From Bacteroidota bacterium (GTDB lineage: Bacteria; Bacteroidota; Bacteroidia; Chitinophagales; Chitinophagaceae), in the NCBI GenBank assembly GCA_947476825.1, contig CANJRV010000022.1:1-38621 (forward strand): a stretch of 38,621 nt of DNA. The letters run 5' to 3'. Made by a program: the position numbers and the translations under genes. Below are positions 15,976 through 24,690 of this stretch, in pieces. The first letter of the stretch is position 1. Each line of letters starts with the position of its first letter. The notes under the pieces were generated by a model that was not told where the DNA came from, ran no database searches, and saw only the letters and a program-made list of their open reading frames with translations.

Positions 15976-16171
15976 CCAATAACTGTTTCGCAGGAATGCC
16001 TTTTAATTTCCCTTGTCTAACTAAATTCAGTTCTTCAACAGCTTCCTTTATCTCTTCCATTAGCAATGCTTTTTCATCGCTAATGGTTTTAGTCTTTACA
16101 TAAGGAAGCCCCTTTAATAATTCTAAAAGAGGCATTGCTTTATTGTCTTTAATATCTAATAGAACTCTCAT
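15965..16171 (-). CDS. Antitoxin partner of the RelE-type toxin
   Basis: This 68-aa protein is encoded immediately upstream of the toxin and overlaps it by 11 nt. It opens with a short strand (MRVLLDIKDNKAMPLLELLK) typical of a small DNA-binding N-terminus. An acidic helix follows (EEIKEAVEELNLVRQGKL), and it ends in GIPAKQLLDEL, a usual shape for a toxin-neutralising tail. I do not recognise a named antitoxin family. Upstream are three direct copies of TTTGAA at 13-bp spacing, a plausible operator for autoregulation. A degraded copy of its 3' end lies at 15343-15414. Confidence 0.75.
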   Translation of the reverse strand: MRVLLDIKDNKAMPLLELLKGLPYVKTKTISDEKALLMEEIKEAVEELNLVRQGKLKGIPAKQLLDEL

Positions 16172-16183
16172 AATTAATTATTA

Positions 16184-16217
16184 GTTTGAATATTTTGTTT
16201 GAATATTTTGTTTGAAA
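16184..16217. promoter_or_regulatory. 13-bp direct repeats upstream of the antitoxin (possible operator)
   Basis: Two full copies and a partial third copy of TTTGAATATTTTG begin at 16185, 16198 and 16211, starting 13 nt upstream of the antitoxin ATG. The 13-bp spacing is a little over one helical turn. Toxin-antitoxin pairs usually repress themselves from such sites; this is inference from position. Confidence 0.45.
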
Positions 16218-16351
16218 ATTTATTTTAATACGCAAGATAAATATTAAATTGGAAATGAATACTATTTATTAACCGTAGCATGAGTATTAAAATATGGTTT
16301 TATAAGTTAGTTTCATGTATTTCAAAGTCCTTTAATTTGTTTTATACCACC

Positions 16352-19300
16352 CTAATTCTTCCGCACACTTTGTGAATAATTCAAACCTCTTTCATTACTG
16401 ATATGTACCATATACACACCATCTGCTAGGCCTTCCATATTCACTAGACTGTGGTTATTACCTGCTATTAATTGAATAGAAATAGAGCGAACGGTTCTGC
16501 CTGTTGCATCCATAATTTTCGCGAATGCAGTTGAAGAATATGGTGTTGAAATATCAATATTCAAATTCGTATTGATTGGGTTAGGATATAAATTCACGAT
16601 GCTTTCGTTGCCAAAATATACGTCCACTATTTTACTATAGCTTTGGTGTTGATCCAAATCATTTTGTTGCAAACGATAGTAATTATGTCCATTGTTTGGC
16701 GTCACATCTAGATAATCATACGTCAATGATGTTTGGCTGTTGCCATTGCTTGCCTTACTTAATATCTTAGAAGAAATGGCATTGAAAACCTTTCCATCTC
16801 TACTTCTTTCTACTACAAAATGACTATTATTTTGTTCGCTACTTGTGACCCAATTCAAATGCGCCATGCCATTTTCAGGCTTGCCACTAAAAACTAAATT
16901 TACTGGTAATGGGAAATTGAAAGGGTTACAAGAATGGCAATAAAAATAAGAAAAACTATCTACTGGAAAACAAACTGTCCATACGGTTGTAGATGCATCA
17001 TAACTAATATTCATTGCTGAATTTGGAATAGATATCGCTGTACTTCCTGGTTGTCCAATAGGTCCATTTTCCACTTGAGTGATACATAATGTTGTTGTAT
17101 TCGGACTACTTGCAACTGGCAATGATGGATAATTGCTAATGCTTGCTTGACTATTATATTGTTCAAAATCATCATCCAAATAATACAAACAGACATAGGC
17201 ACTATCATTTACGGTTGGCGTAATTTGGTAAGATCTATTTACATAAGGTTGATTGTTATAAATAGGCACACCTGCATCTATATCTTCACATACACTAGTG
17301 CTTCCTAATGCATTACCATTTACATAATCTGTAACTGCTGCTACTCGCTTACAATCTGTAGATGTTCGAAGTGTATCCGATGCGCCATCCGTGAATGAAA
17401 CAACATTACATCCGACAGATCCAAAAATGGAAAAGTTCAAAGGATCTTGATTCGCGATTTGATTTGTTGCGCCGATAACATTAATATGGGCAACAGCAGT
17501 ATCTGAGCACGATACCGTCGAATTTGTTACAAAAACCATATATACGGTATCAGCAGTTTGGATACAATGCGGATTAGGAAATATGGAGGTGCAAAGCGGA
17601 TTCGAATAATACAATGTGTCTGTTCCAGGTGGCACGGTACTAAATTGTGGAATAAGTGAAGCAACATCTATACAGTTTGGTGCACATGCAAATCCTGAAA
17701 CTACATTGCTCGGAAAATCAGGCAAAGTAGCTACGTCTAACAATAGACTATCACTCGCAAAACATCCTGTTGCAGGATATATAACTTTAGTGTAAATAAA
17801 ATTAGTACTGGATGTATCATTGGTAGGAGTTGGAATTAATGCGGCCAAGGATTGATCAAAATAGTATTCCACATTGGTTAGTGGATTCCCGTTCGACACG
17901 GAACTATTCATGCTTGTCAAATCGAAAATAGCGGCATTAGAGCTGACTGCATATTCACATGCTACCAAAGTATCTTGAATCGCAATAGGTGTAGGATTAA
18001 TAACTAAATTAACTGGAACTCTGCAGGCTGAACTTCCTTGACAAGCTGCATAAAATGTAGTAGTACCAACCGTATTTGAATTGGTAATTCCTGAATTTGC
18101 CGTAGTCAATGGATTGAATGGCGATAAATTATAAATGCTACTTCCACCAACTGGAGCTACATACCATTCAAAAGAAGCAGGCACATATTGATAATATATT
18201 TTCAATGAGGCCGTGCTGGATGTGCCCCCTGCATTCAATGTTATATCTGAACCTCCAGGTATATCATTGAATGATTCCCAATACCCTAAATTCAAAGTAC
18301 TACCAGCACTTAATCCAGAAAATATAGCCGATAAATTAGCTGCAGAAATAGATCGTGAATAATTAAAATTAGGATTCGTAGTTCCTACTGCCCCAGCTAA
18401 TCCAGGTGAATATAAATTAGTACCAACAGGAGATGAACCATATAAATTCATTCTGACTTCACTTGCAAATGAAGCACCGATAGTAGCTATATGTGTCACT
18501 GTTAAAGTTCCACTTCCCGTAAACGATGCACCAAGCGGCAATGCAGGAACAATACCATTTCCAAATGGACATGCAAATTGATCGGCACAGTTGGCAGGTA
18601 ATCCAAAACTTGTACCACCGCCAGTAGCACCTATATTATCCGTACATGGACCAGTAATGGTAAAATTAATGGTGACAGAATCTTGTATTGGTGTTGCACA
18701 ACCAGATACAGTAAGTCCTTGCCCGAAAGGAATAGAACTATATTGACACAACGGATAATCAGGACCAGCTGTTGGTCTAAAATTTAAAATATGTACTGCG
18801 TTCATGAGTGAATCATTGCTTAAACTTCCATTGACTACTCCACCTGCACTTCCTATACTCAAACTGGTATTCAAATAATAATTTCCTCCATTAAATAAAT
18901 TCACATTGAAGAAATTTGCTGTCACTGCATTACCAGCGAATCCAGTTAATATCCCTGTATTTAATGTAGCATAGTATGGTACAATACCACTTGGTCCATT
19001 CACATACAAAGTGCACACAACTGGGTTAGCAAATAAGTTGATAGTTAAGGAACCATAATTCGTAACCTGCACAGACACTGTTGAGTTTGCAGAAAAACAA
19101 TTTCCGCTTGGTGCAGTAATGGATGTGACAGCAGGATCATGATTAGTAAGCGCTAATAAATTGACTAAGTAATCTTCCGTTTCCCCAAAGGTAGAATTGG
19201 TTGGTCCACAAGGCTGCGTACTTGCCATCTGTGCATCATCACCACCACGAATACGCATACGTGTAATGCCCGGTATCGTGGTTCCTGATGGTGGATTTAA

Positions 19301-20602
19301 TATAATGGAATGTGTGCCACTGCCACCAGCATTGGTATTTGGCGAAACATATTCAGATACATCAAAGGCACCATTGTGATTATAGTCTATCCATATTGCA
19401 CCAAATTGATTGGGGTCAGTATTGTAACTAACCAAGGCTGTTGCATTTTGACCAATATACAAATTAGGAATATTTAATGTACCTCCTAGTTGCGCAGCGG
19501 TATAATCGACATAAAACGGACTCGGATTTCCACTTGCAGCGGTATTATTATTGAGTGTTCCTAAAGACACATTTGTGATATTATCTGTAGTGCCACCATT
19601 CGTATACGTAGGAATACACCAACAAGATCCAGTGGCACTCCATGGTTGAACAGTAACACAAATTGGACTGGAGGTATCGAATCCACCACTAGACAAACAT
19701 GTCACTACGCAACGATAACATTTTGTACCAGTTGGCGTTGCAGAATATGTTGCATTGGTTGCACCTGGTAAGGAAACATAACTTCCATTAATGGATGTTG
19801 ATCGTAACCATTGGTATCCATATCCTACGCCAGACGTCCCACCAGTTAATCCAAAATTTACTGCAACACCTGGACAAGGATTCGTGGCTGAAGCAGTTGT
19901 GGTACCTGCAATAGGTGTGCCTGTACAAGGACTTAAAGTAGAAACACCAAATACATTAAGTATACCGGTTGCGCTCGTTTTTGTTACAGTAATAGAAGAA
20001 ATCAAATTGGCATAATTACCTGCAGACAATGGCAAAACAAATTCATACAATCTTGGATTGCTTGCATCACCACCAAACACATTTGTATTTCTATCAATTC
20101 GACCAATACCTTGCGTACAAATGACGCTACCACCAAACCAATCTGCAATATTTAATCCAGTGAATACTTGAGTTGTACTATTGGTAAAAGTGACGGTAAC
20201 AGTGGCTGTACAAGCACCACTTCCTGTAGTCATGAGTAGGTAAACATTACCAGCTGTAGACGGCATATTAAAAGTTAAAGTTCCAGCATTCGTAGCAGTT
20301 AATCGTAGACTATTATTGCTAGAATAGTTAGCCAATTGAAATTGCAAACCAGGCGTTGTGATACTATTTATCGTACCATTATTTGGTAGAAAAAAAGGTG
20401 GCGCTGCAGTGTTGAAAAAATTCTGTGCAACCAAACAAAAGTTAACACCATCCACATCTGTAGTGGTGCTACTAATGGCTGTTCCATTTCCATTTGCGAT
20501 CACATCGGCAGTAAATCCTGTAACAGCAATAGGTTGATATGCAGCGCGAGCAAATATTCCAGAACATAATATTAGCATCAAAATAAAGTACACTTTTTTC
20601 AT
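16352..20602 (-). CDS. Large secreted GEVED-domain protein with T9SS sorting signal
   Basis: This is a 1416-aa cell-surface or secreted protein. A signal peptide (KKVYFILMLILCSGIFARA) is followed by a beta-sandwich at about 25-220 containing NPRLYEFVLPLSAGNYANL. An Ig-like module at ~225-318 has paired cysteines (CPGV...CYRCVV), the pattern seen before GEVED. The GEVED domain itself is at ~400-482 (IWIDYNHNGAFD ... RMRIRGGDD ... FGETEDYLV). Several more Ig/PKD-like and jelly-roll modules follow, then GMAHLNWVTSSEQNNSHFVV (fibronectin-like). The C-terminus is a type A T9SS sorting domain from ~1330 (VNLYPNPINTNLNIDI ... GVYMVHISN). The role is unknown; adhesion or binding is the family expectation. 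It stands alone on the minus strand. Confidence 0.88.
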   Translation of the reverse strand: MKKVYFILMLILCSGIFARAAYQPIAVTGFTADVIANGNGTAISSTTTDVDGVNFCLVAQNFFNTAAPPFFLPNNGTINSITTPGLQFQLANYSSNNSLRLTATNAGTLTFNMPSTAGNVYLLMTTGSGACTATVTVTFTNSTTQVFTGLNIADWFGGSVICTQGIGRIDRNTNVFGGDASNPRLYEFVLPLSAGNYANLISSITVTKTSATGILNVFGVSTLSPCTGTPIAGTTTASATNPCPGVAVNFGLTGGTSGVGYGYQWLRSTSINGSYVSLPGATNATYSATPTGTKCYRCVVTCLSSGGFDTSSPICVTVQPWSATGSCWCIPTYTNGGTTDNITNVSLGTLNNNTAASGNPSPFYVDYTAAQLGGTLNIPNLYIGQNATALVSYNTDPNQFGAIWIDYNHNGAFDVSEYVSPNTNAGGSGTHSIILNPPSGTTIPGITRMRIRGGDDAQMASTQPCGPTNSTFGETEDYLVNLLALTNHDPAVTSITAPSGNCFSANSTVSVQVTNYGSLTINLFANPVVCTLYVNGPSGIVPYYATLNTGILTGFAGNAVTANFFNVNLFNGGNYYLNTSLSIGSAGGVVNGSLSNDSLMNAVHILNFRPTAGPDYPLCQYSSIPFGQGLTVSGCATPIQDSVTINFTITGPCTDNIGATGGGTSFGLPANCADQFACPFGNGIVPALPLGASFTGSGTLTVTHIATIGASFASEVRMNLYGSSPVGTNLYSPGLAGAVGTTNPNFNYSRSISAANLSAIFSGLSAGSTLNLGYWESFNDIPGGSDITLNAGGTSSTASLKIYYQYVPASFEWYVAPVGGSSIYNLSPFNPLTTANSGITNSNTVGTTTFYAACQGSSACRVPVNLVINPTPIAIQDTLVACEYAVSSNAAIFDLTSMNSSVSNGNPLTNVEYYFDQSLAALIPTPTNDTSSTNFIYTKVIYPATGCFASDSLLLDVATLPDFPSNVVSGFACAPNCIDVASLIPQFSTVPPGTDTLYYSNPLCTSIFPNPHCIQTADTVYMVFVTNSTVSCSDTAVAHINVIGATNQIANQDPLNFSIFGSVGCNVVSFTDGASDTLRTSTDCKRVAAVTDYVNGNALGSTSVCEDIDAGVPIYNNQPYVNRSYQITPTVNDSAYVCLYYLDDDFEQYNSQASISNYPSLPVASSPNTTTLCITQVENGPIGQPGSTAISIPNSAMNISYDASTTVWTVCFPVDSFSYFYCHSCNPFNFPLPVNLVFSGKPENGMAHLNWVTSSEQNNSHFVVERSRDGKVFNAISSKILSKASNGNSQTSLTYDYLDVTPNNGHNYYRLQQNDLDQHQSYSKIVDVYFGNESIVNLYPNPINTNLNIDISTPYSSTAFAKIMDATGRTVRSISIQLIAGNNHSLVNMEGLADGVYMVHISNERGLNYSQSVRKN

Positions 20603-20691
20603 AATTCAATTTTTAGGTTAGTAAATATATTAATTAAACTTTGGATTAAGACGAAATAAAAATATATGTCGTTAATTTTAAGATCCCATTC

Positions 20692-20729
20692 TTTAAATCC
20701 CAATAATTTAAATCCCAAATTCCAAAAAA
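20692..20729. repeat. AAATCCCAAATTCC-type simple repeat
   Basis: TTTAAATCCCAATAATTTAA followed by ATCCCAAATTCCAAAAAAG: near-repeats of AAATCCCAA. Similar text occurs at 24424-24465 and, reversed, at 21420-21435. It lies in the 344-bp spacer between the divergent GEVED and arsC genes, together with heptamer array 2; I see no other feature there. Confidence 0.55.
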
Positions 20730-20758
20730 GAAAGTACAATTAATAGCCCCAATTACTA

Positions 20759-20793
20759 CCCCTTATGCCTTATAACTTATGCCTTACGACTTC
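20759..20793 (+). repeat. Heptamer array 2 (5 units)
   Basis: Five units in register: CCCCTTA, TGCCTTA, TAACTTA, TGCCTTA and CGACTTC. It is the shortest array of the family and lies about 150 bp upstream of arsC, in the same orientation as the other three. Confidence 0.7.
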
Positions 20794-20946
20794 GAAAAAA
20801 TTATTCTAAATTTTTAAATTAATTATTGCAATACAAAAAACCGATTATCATTTTAACCAGCATAACGATTTTACAAATCATTTTCGGCTTTGATCCGAAA
20901 TTTTGTATCATCAATATCGTTTGGTTATTTGTTTAAATTTATTTCT

Positions 20947-21375
20947 ATGACAAAGACAAAAATTTTATTTCTGTGCATCCACAACTCTGCACGTAGCCAA
21001 ATGGCGGAAGCTTATTTGCAAAAATTTGCTGGCGATAAATTCCATGTAGAAAGCGCAGGATTGGAAGCCGGAAAACTCAATCCACTCGTTGTGGAAGTGA
21101 TGCTTGAAGATGGTATTGATATTTCAAACAACCAAACCAAAGATGTTTTTGAATTCTTCAAACAAGGAAGACTTTATCAATATATCATTACAGTTTGTGA
21201 TGAAGCAAATGCAGCAAGATGTCCTATCTTTCCTGGCGTTCATGAAAAAATAAATTGGAGCTTTACCGATCCATCTTCACTAACTGGCACGCATGAAGAA
21301 AAATTAATTGCCACCCGTGAAGTGAGAGATAAAATCAAAGCAGCCGTATTGGATTTCATTCAGCGAATGAGTTAA
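20947..21375 (+). CDS. arsC: Arsenate reductase / low-MW phosphatase family (ArsC, thioredoxin type)
   Basis: The 142-aa cytoplasmic protein is of the low-molecular-weight phosphotyrosine-phosphatase fold. The P-loop CIHNSARS has its nucleophile at Cys10 and is followed by QMAEAYLQ. A second pair of cysteines in CDEANAARCP (Cys84, Cys92) is the relay used by thioredoxin-coupled arsenate reductases, and TDPSS supplies the general-acid Asp (108). The closing TREVRDKIKAAVLDF helix is usual in this group. I place the start at the ATG at 20947, not 19 codons upstream, because the family begins just before KILFLC. No arsenite pump or ArsR regulator is next to it, so arsenate as the physiological substrate is likely but not certain. 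Confidence 0.82.
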   Translation: MTKTKILFLCIHNSARSQMAEAYLQKFAGDKFHVESAGLEAGKLNPLVVEVMLEDGIDISNNQTKDVFEFFKQGRLYQYIITVCDEANAARCPIFPGVHEKINWSFTDPSSLTGTHEEKLIATREVRDKIKAAVLDFIQRMS

Positions 21376-21386
21376 TTCTTGTTTAG

Positions 21387-21419
21387 AAATCCGAATTTCG
21401 AAATTCGAATTTCGGATTT
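21387..21419. terminator. Imperfect inverted repeat after arsC
   Basis: AAATCCGAA at 21387-21395 pairs with TTCGGATTT at 21411-21419 around an AATTCGAATT-rich centre. The right arm runs into a TTTT stretch. It starts 11 nt after the arsC stop and could end that transcript before the Omp28-like gene. Confidence 0.45.
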
Positions 21420-21458
21420 TGGGATTTGGAATTTATCTTTATCCAAATTTTAAAACCT

Positions 21459-23465
21459 ATGAAACAATTTTTACTTTCTTCCTTCTTACTTTGTAGCTCT
21501 TTAATTGGGCTAGCACAAGTAAATTTTTCTGACAATTTTGATACCTATATTGTTGGTTCTCCATTAGGTCCGCAATCGCCTACATGGACTACCTGGAGCG
21601 GCACACAAGGCGGTGCTGATGATTTAAATGTTGCGAATACTGATGCACATAGTGGAACCAACTCTTTATATTTTACATCTACGGCTACAACGGGTGGTCC
21701 TTCGGATATTATTTTACCATTAAGCGGTCCGCACAATAAAGGTACATTTGTGTATACCCATTGGATGAAAGTTGGAACTGGTAAAAAAGCATATTTTAAT
21801 TTTCAAGGTACCAATACAAATGGTGGCACTTACGCCATGAATTATACATTTGGAACCAATGGCACATTACAAATTGATGATGCAACTAAGCCAACACTTT
21901 CTGCTACTTACCCACAAAATACTTGGTTTGAATTTAAATTACAAGCAAACCTCAACACCAATGATTGGGAATTATTTATCGCTGGTGTGTCTCAAGGGAA
22001 ATTTCAAAACTCTACTTTTCAAATCGCTTCTATAGATTATTTTGCTTCTGATAATACCAATTCATTTTGGATTGATGATGTTAGTTTTGATTACACTGCT
22101 TACACATTACCTGCAACCAATGGCGCCGTGGCAATAGTTGGTATTGACAACGGAATTGTAACACAGAACAGAACTCCATCTATCACCATTCGAAATCTTG
22201 GTGTAAATACAATTACCAGTTTTGATATTTCATTGAATGCAAATGGCACCTTGACAAATCAAAGTGTAACGGGTGTCAATATTGTTTCTGGAGCTTCTTA
22301 CGCTTTGAATTTAACATCACCAGTTACTTTAATTGCTGGCTTAAATACCTTTACAGCAAGTATCAAAAATGTAAATGGCTCTTTAACAGATGGCGATGCA
22401 AATGATGATAGCAAGACCATCACCTTTACACCAATTGTAGCTGGTTCTGATAAATTAGTTATTGGTGAAGAAGCAACTGGAACATGGTGTCAATGGTGTC
22501 CTCGTGGTGCTGTAGCATTACGAAATATGGATGCGAAATACAATGGTTTTTTTCAAGGCATTGCTGTTCATAATGGCGATCCAATGACAGTACCATCTTA
22601 TGATTCTGGTATTGGTACAAAAATTACAGGCTACCCAAGCGGACTTACAGATCGATTACCTAAAATAGATCCTTCTGCTTTTGAAACAGATTTTTTGACT
22701 AGAATTATTCTCACACCAGTGGCAAAAATAAAAAATGGTGCTAACTATAATTCTGGTACAGGACAATTGGATGTATCTTTAACCACAACCTTCAAAGCCA
22801 ATGCTAGTGGCAATTACAGAGTTCTTTGTGTATTGATAGAAGATAGCGTGAAAGGTACAGGCTCTGGTTACAACCAAGCTAATGCGTATGCTGGAGGTGG
22901 TAATGGTGTAATGGGTGGATTTGAATCTTTACCAGGTTCGGTGCCTGCTGCATTAATGACTTACGACCATGTAGCCCGTGCAATTTCTCCAGATTTCTTT
23001 GGTATACCAAATGCTTATCCAGCATCAGTAACCACTGGTAGTAGCTATGTACATAATTTCTATTTTAATGTTTCTACTTGGAACAAAAACAAAATGCATA
23101 TCATTGGAATGATTATTGCTCCGGATGGTAAAATTGAAAACGCTTCTTCCTCCACCATTGATCAAGCTGTTGCGAATGGATTTGTTTTGGGTCTTGAAGA
23201 TGAAGCTTCTTCGCCAAACATTCTTTCCATCTATCCTAATCCCTCAGAGGACATGACGACTTTGCTGATTAATTTACAAAATACTGAAGATGCAATCATC
23301 AGCATTTGTGACATCAATGGCAAAACAATTATGCAAAGCAAACAACATTTAATCAGTGGAAGTAATAGCATTCCAGTTTCCTTGAAAGGACTTGCAAGCG
23401 GCAATTATTATGTAAGTGCCTTAATCGATAAAAAAGTGTATACCTTACAAATTAGTAAAAAGTAA
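21459..23465 (+). CDS. Omp28-like T9SS-exported protein
   Basis: The 668-aa secreted protein begins with a signal peptide (MKQFLLSSFLLCSSLIGLAQ). A concanavalin-like sandwich at about 22-215 contains FNFQGTNTNGG and SFWIDDVSFDY. A CARDB-like strand module covers ~225-330. The Omp28-type domain from ~333 has a thioredoxin-like GTWCQWCPRG (Cys344, Cys347) followed by FQGIAVHNGDPM. A type A sorting domain runs from ~597 (ILSIYPNPSEDMTTLLI ... GNYYVSALIDKKVYTLQISKK). Omp28-related proteins are outer-membrane-associated and their function is unresolved. I prefer the ATG at 21459 because the signal peptide begins there. A strong terminator follows 20 nt after the stop. Confidence 0.87.
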   Translation: MKQFLLSSFLLCSSLIGLAQVNFSDNFDTYIVGSPLGPQSPTWTTWSGTQGGADDLNVANTDAHSGTNSLYFTSTATTGGPSDIILPLSGPHNKGTFVYTHWMKVGTGKKAYFNFQGTNTNGGTYAMNYTFGTNGTLQIDDATKPTLSATYPQNTWFEFKLQANLNTNDWELFIAGVSQGKFQNSTFQIASIDYFASDNTNSFWIDDVSFDYTAYTLPATNGAVAIVGIDNGIVTQNRTPSITIRNLGVNTITSFDISLNANGTLTNQSVTGVNIVSGASYALNLTSPVTLIAGLNTFTASIKNVNGSLTDGDANDDSKTITFTPIVAGSDKLVIGEEATGTWCQWCPRGAVALRNMDAKYNGFFQGIAVHNGDPMTVPSYDSGIGTKITGYPSGLTDRLPKIDPSAFETDFLTRIILTPVAKIKNGANYNSGTGQLDVSLTTTFKANASGNYRVLCVLIEDSVKGTGSGYNQANAYAGGGNGVMGGFESLPGSVPAALMTYDHVARAISPDFFGIPNAYPASVTTGSSYVHNFYFNVSTWNKNKMHIIGMIIAPDGKIENASSSTIDQAVANGFVLGLEDEASSPNILSIYPNPSEDMTTLLINLQNTEDAIISICDINGKTIMQSKQHLISGSNSIPVSLKGLASGNYYVSALIDKKVYTLQISKK

Positions 23466-23485
23466 AATAAATATAACTATTACTC

Positions 23486-23527
23486 ATCCACACATAGATA
23501 CTCCAGTATTTATGTGTGGATTTTTTT
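23486..23527 (+). terminator. Rho-independent terminator
   Basis: ATCCACACATA pairs perfectly with TATGTGTGGAT around a loop that itself pairs ATAC with GTAT, and seven T residues follow. It stands 20 nt after the Omp28-like stop codon. Confidence 0.9.
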
Positions 23528-23540
23528 ATTCCAACATATT

Positions 23541-23593
23541 TGAACTGCCTACTTTTTTTGAACTGCTTACTTTTTTGAATTTCCTACTTTTTT
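23541..23593. repeat. Three tandem ~18-bp units
   Basis: TGAACTGCCTACTTTTTT, TGAACTGCTTACTTTTT and TGAATTTCCTACTTTTTT follow one another. The last unit also forms a small hairpin with AAAAGTAGG just downstream. They sit between the terminator of the preceding gene and the TSUP start. Confidence 0.65.
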
Positions 23594-23639
23594 AAAAGTA
23601 GGATAACAAATATCTCGAATACAAGCTTACATTTAACCC

Positions 23640-24425
23640 ATGGAAATCATCGGCTATTTTTCATCCATACTCATCGGCATTTCTTTAGGATTAATTGGTG
23701 GCGGAGGCTCTATTTTAAGTGTTCCAATATTGGTCTATTTATTTCATGTTGAACCACAATTAGCTAGTAGTTATTCTTTATGCATCGTTGGCATTACCGC
23801 ATGTATAGGCAGTTTGAAACATTACAAATTAGGTAATCTCGAATTTAAATCTGCCATCTATTTTGCCATCCCATCCGTTGCTTCCCTACTCATCATTCGC
23901 AAATTTGTAGTACCTATTATTCCCAAGCACATTTGCGACATAGGTACTTTTTCTGTAAGCTCCAATATTTTGTTCATGGTCATTTTTGCCATACTCATGA
24001 TGGCAGCATCACTGTCTATGATACGAAAAACAAAGCAAGTTCTTGGTACTAATCCACAACAATACAGACGCCTTTTTTTTATGGGAATTTATGTTGGTTG
24101 CGTGTCTGGCTTTCTTGGTGCAGGTGGTGGATTTTTAATTATTCCTGCTCTTGTTTTATTTGCTGGATTGCCCATGAAGAAAGCCATTGGCACTTCCCTA
24201 CTCATTATATTTATCAATTCTACTATTGGCTTTACTGGAGATATTATCAATGGCGTCCACATCAATTATTTATTTTTAGGTACAATTACTGCAATCGCTA
24301 TTTTGGGTATGTGGATTGGCACTTATTTAAGTACCAAAATTGATGGTACTAAATTGAAACCAGCCTTTGGTTGGTTCCTGTTGTGCATGGGGATTTATAT
24401 TGTCCTGAAGGAAATTATTTTGTAA
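23640..24425 (+). CDS. TSUP (TauE/SafE) family membrane permease
   Basis: The 261-aa inner-membrane protein is made of two related halves. The first begins SLGLIGGGGSILSVPILVYL, the second SGFLGAGGGFLIIPALVLF, the duplicated glycine-rich TSUP signature. About eight hydrophobic helices are visible and the C-terminus is short. Family members export or import sulfite, sulfoacetate or other anions; nothing nearby indicates a substrate. A TACATTTA sequence 4 nt before the ATG resembles the -7 elements at 3174 and 6857. The gene is single, preceded by a terminator and followed by a repeat-filled spacer. Confidence 0.88.
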   Translation: MEIIGYFSSILIGISLGLIGGGGSILSVPILVYLFHVEPQLASSYSLCIVGITACIGSLKHYKLGNLEFKSAIYFAIPSVASLLIIRKFVVPIIPKHICDIGTFSVSSNILFMVIFAILMMAASLSMIRKTKQVLGTNPQQYRRLFFMGIYVGCVSGFLGAGGGFLIIPALVLFAGLPMKKAIGTSLLIIFINSTIGFTGDIINGVHINYLFLGTITAIAILGMWIGTYLSTKIDGTKLKPAFGWFLLCMGIYIVLKEIIL

Positions 24426-24465
24426 ATCCCAAATTTTCAAATTCCAAATTCCAAAGACGAAATTC
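24424..24465. repeat. AAATTCCAAA-type simple repeat after the TSUP gene
   Basis: AAATCCCAAATTTTCAAATT followed by CCAAATTCCAAAGACGAAAT. It is related to the tract at 20692-20729 and overlaps the TSUP stop region. Confidence 0.5.
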
Positions 24466-24487
24466 CAATTACTACCAACCTTATGCG

Positions 24488-24523
24488 AAGGGCGATGCCA
24501 CCTCGCTGGGATATGTCGCCCTT
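24488..24523. repeat. Inverted repeat AAGGGCGA / TCGCCCTT
   Basis: AAGGGCGA at 24488-24495 pairs with TCGCCCTT at 24516-24523 around TGCCACCTCGCTGGGATATG. The GC-rich text differs from its AT-rich surroundings. The form GATATGTCGCCCTTTCAGGG resembles a dispersed repeat that I recall from Bacteroidota spacers. Confidence 0.55.
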
Positions 24524-24548
24524 TCAGGGCTGCACTAATATTGACTTT

Positions 24549-24625
24549 CGACTTTTTACTTACGACTTACGCCTCACAACTTTTTACTTTTTACTTACGC
24601 CTTACGCCTTTTTACTTTCTACTTC
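24549..24625 (+). repeat. Heptamer array 3 (11 units)
   Basis: Eleven 7-bp units in register: CGACTTT, TTACTTA, CGACTTA, CGCCTCA, CAACTTT, TTACTTT, TTACTTA, CGCCTTA, CGCCTTT, TTACTTT, CTACTTC. It ends 65 bp before the ATP-grasp start codon. Confidence 0.8.
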
Positions 24626-24690
24626 CTCAAAAATTAGTATAATTAAAACGAAAACTATACATTAGAGAATTGAAATAATCTAGCCTTTAT

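Noticed and set aside
20947-21375. Arsenic-resistance operon
   Set aside because: Only arsC is present; there is no ArsR, ArsB or Acr3 neighbour in the window.
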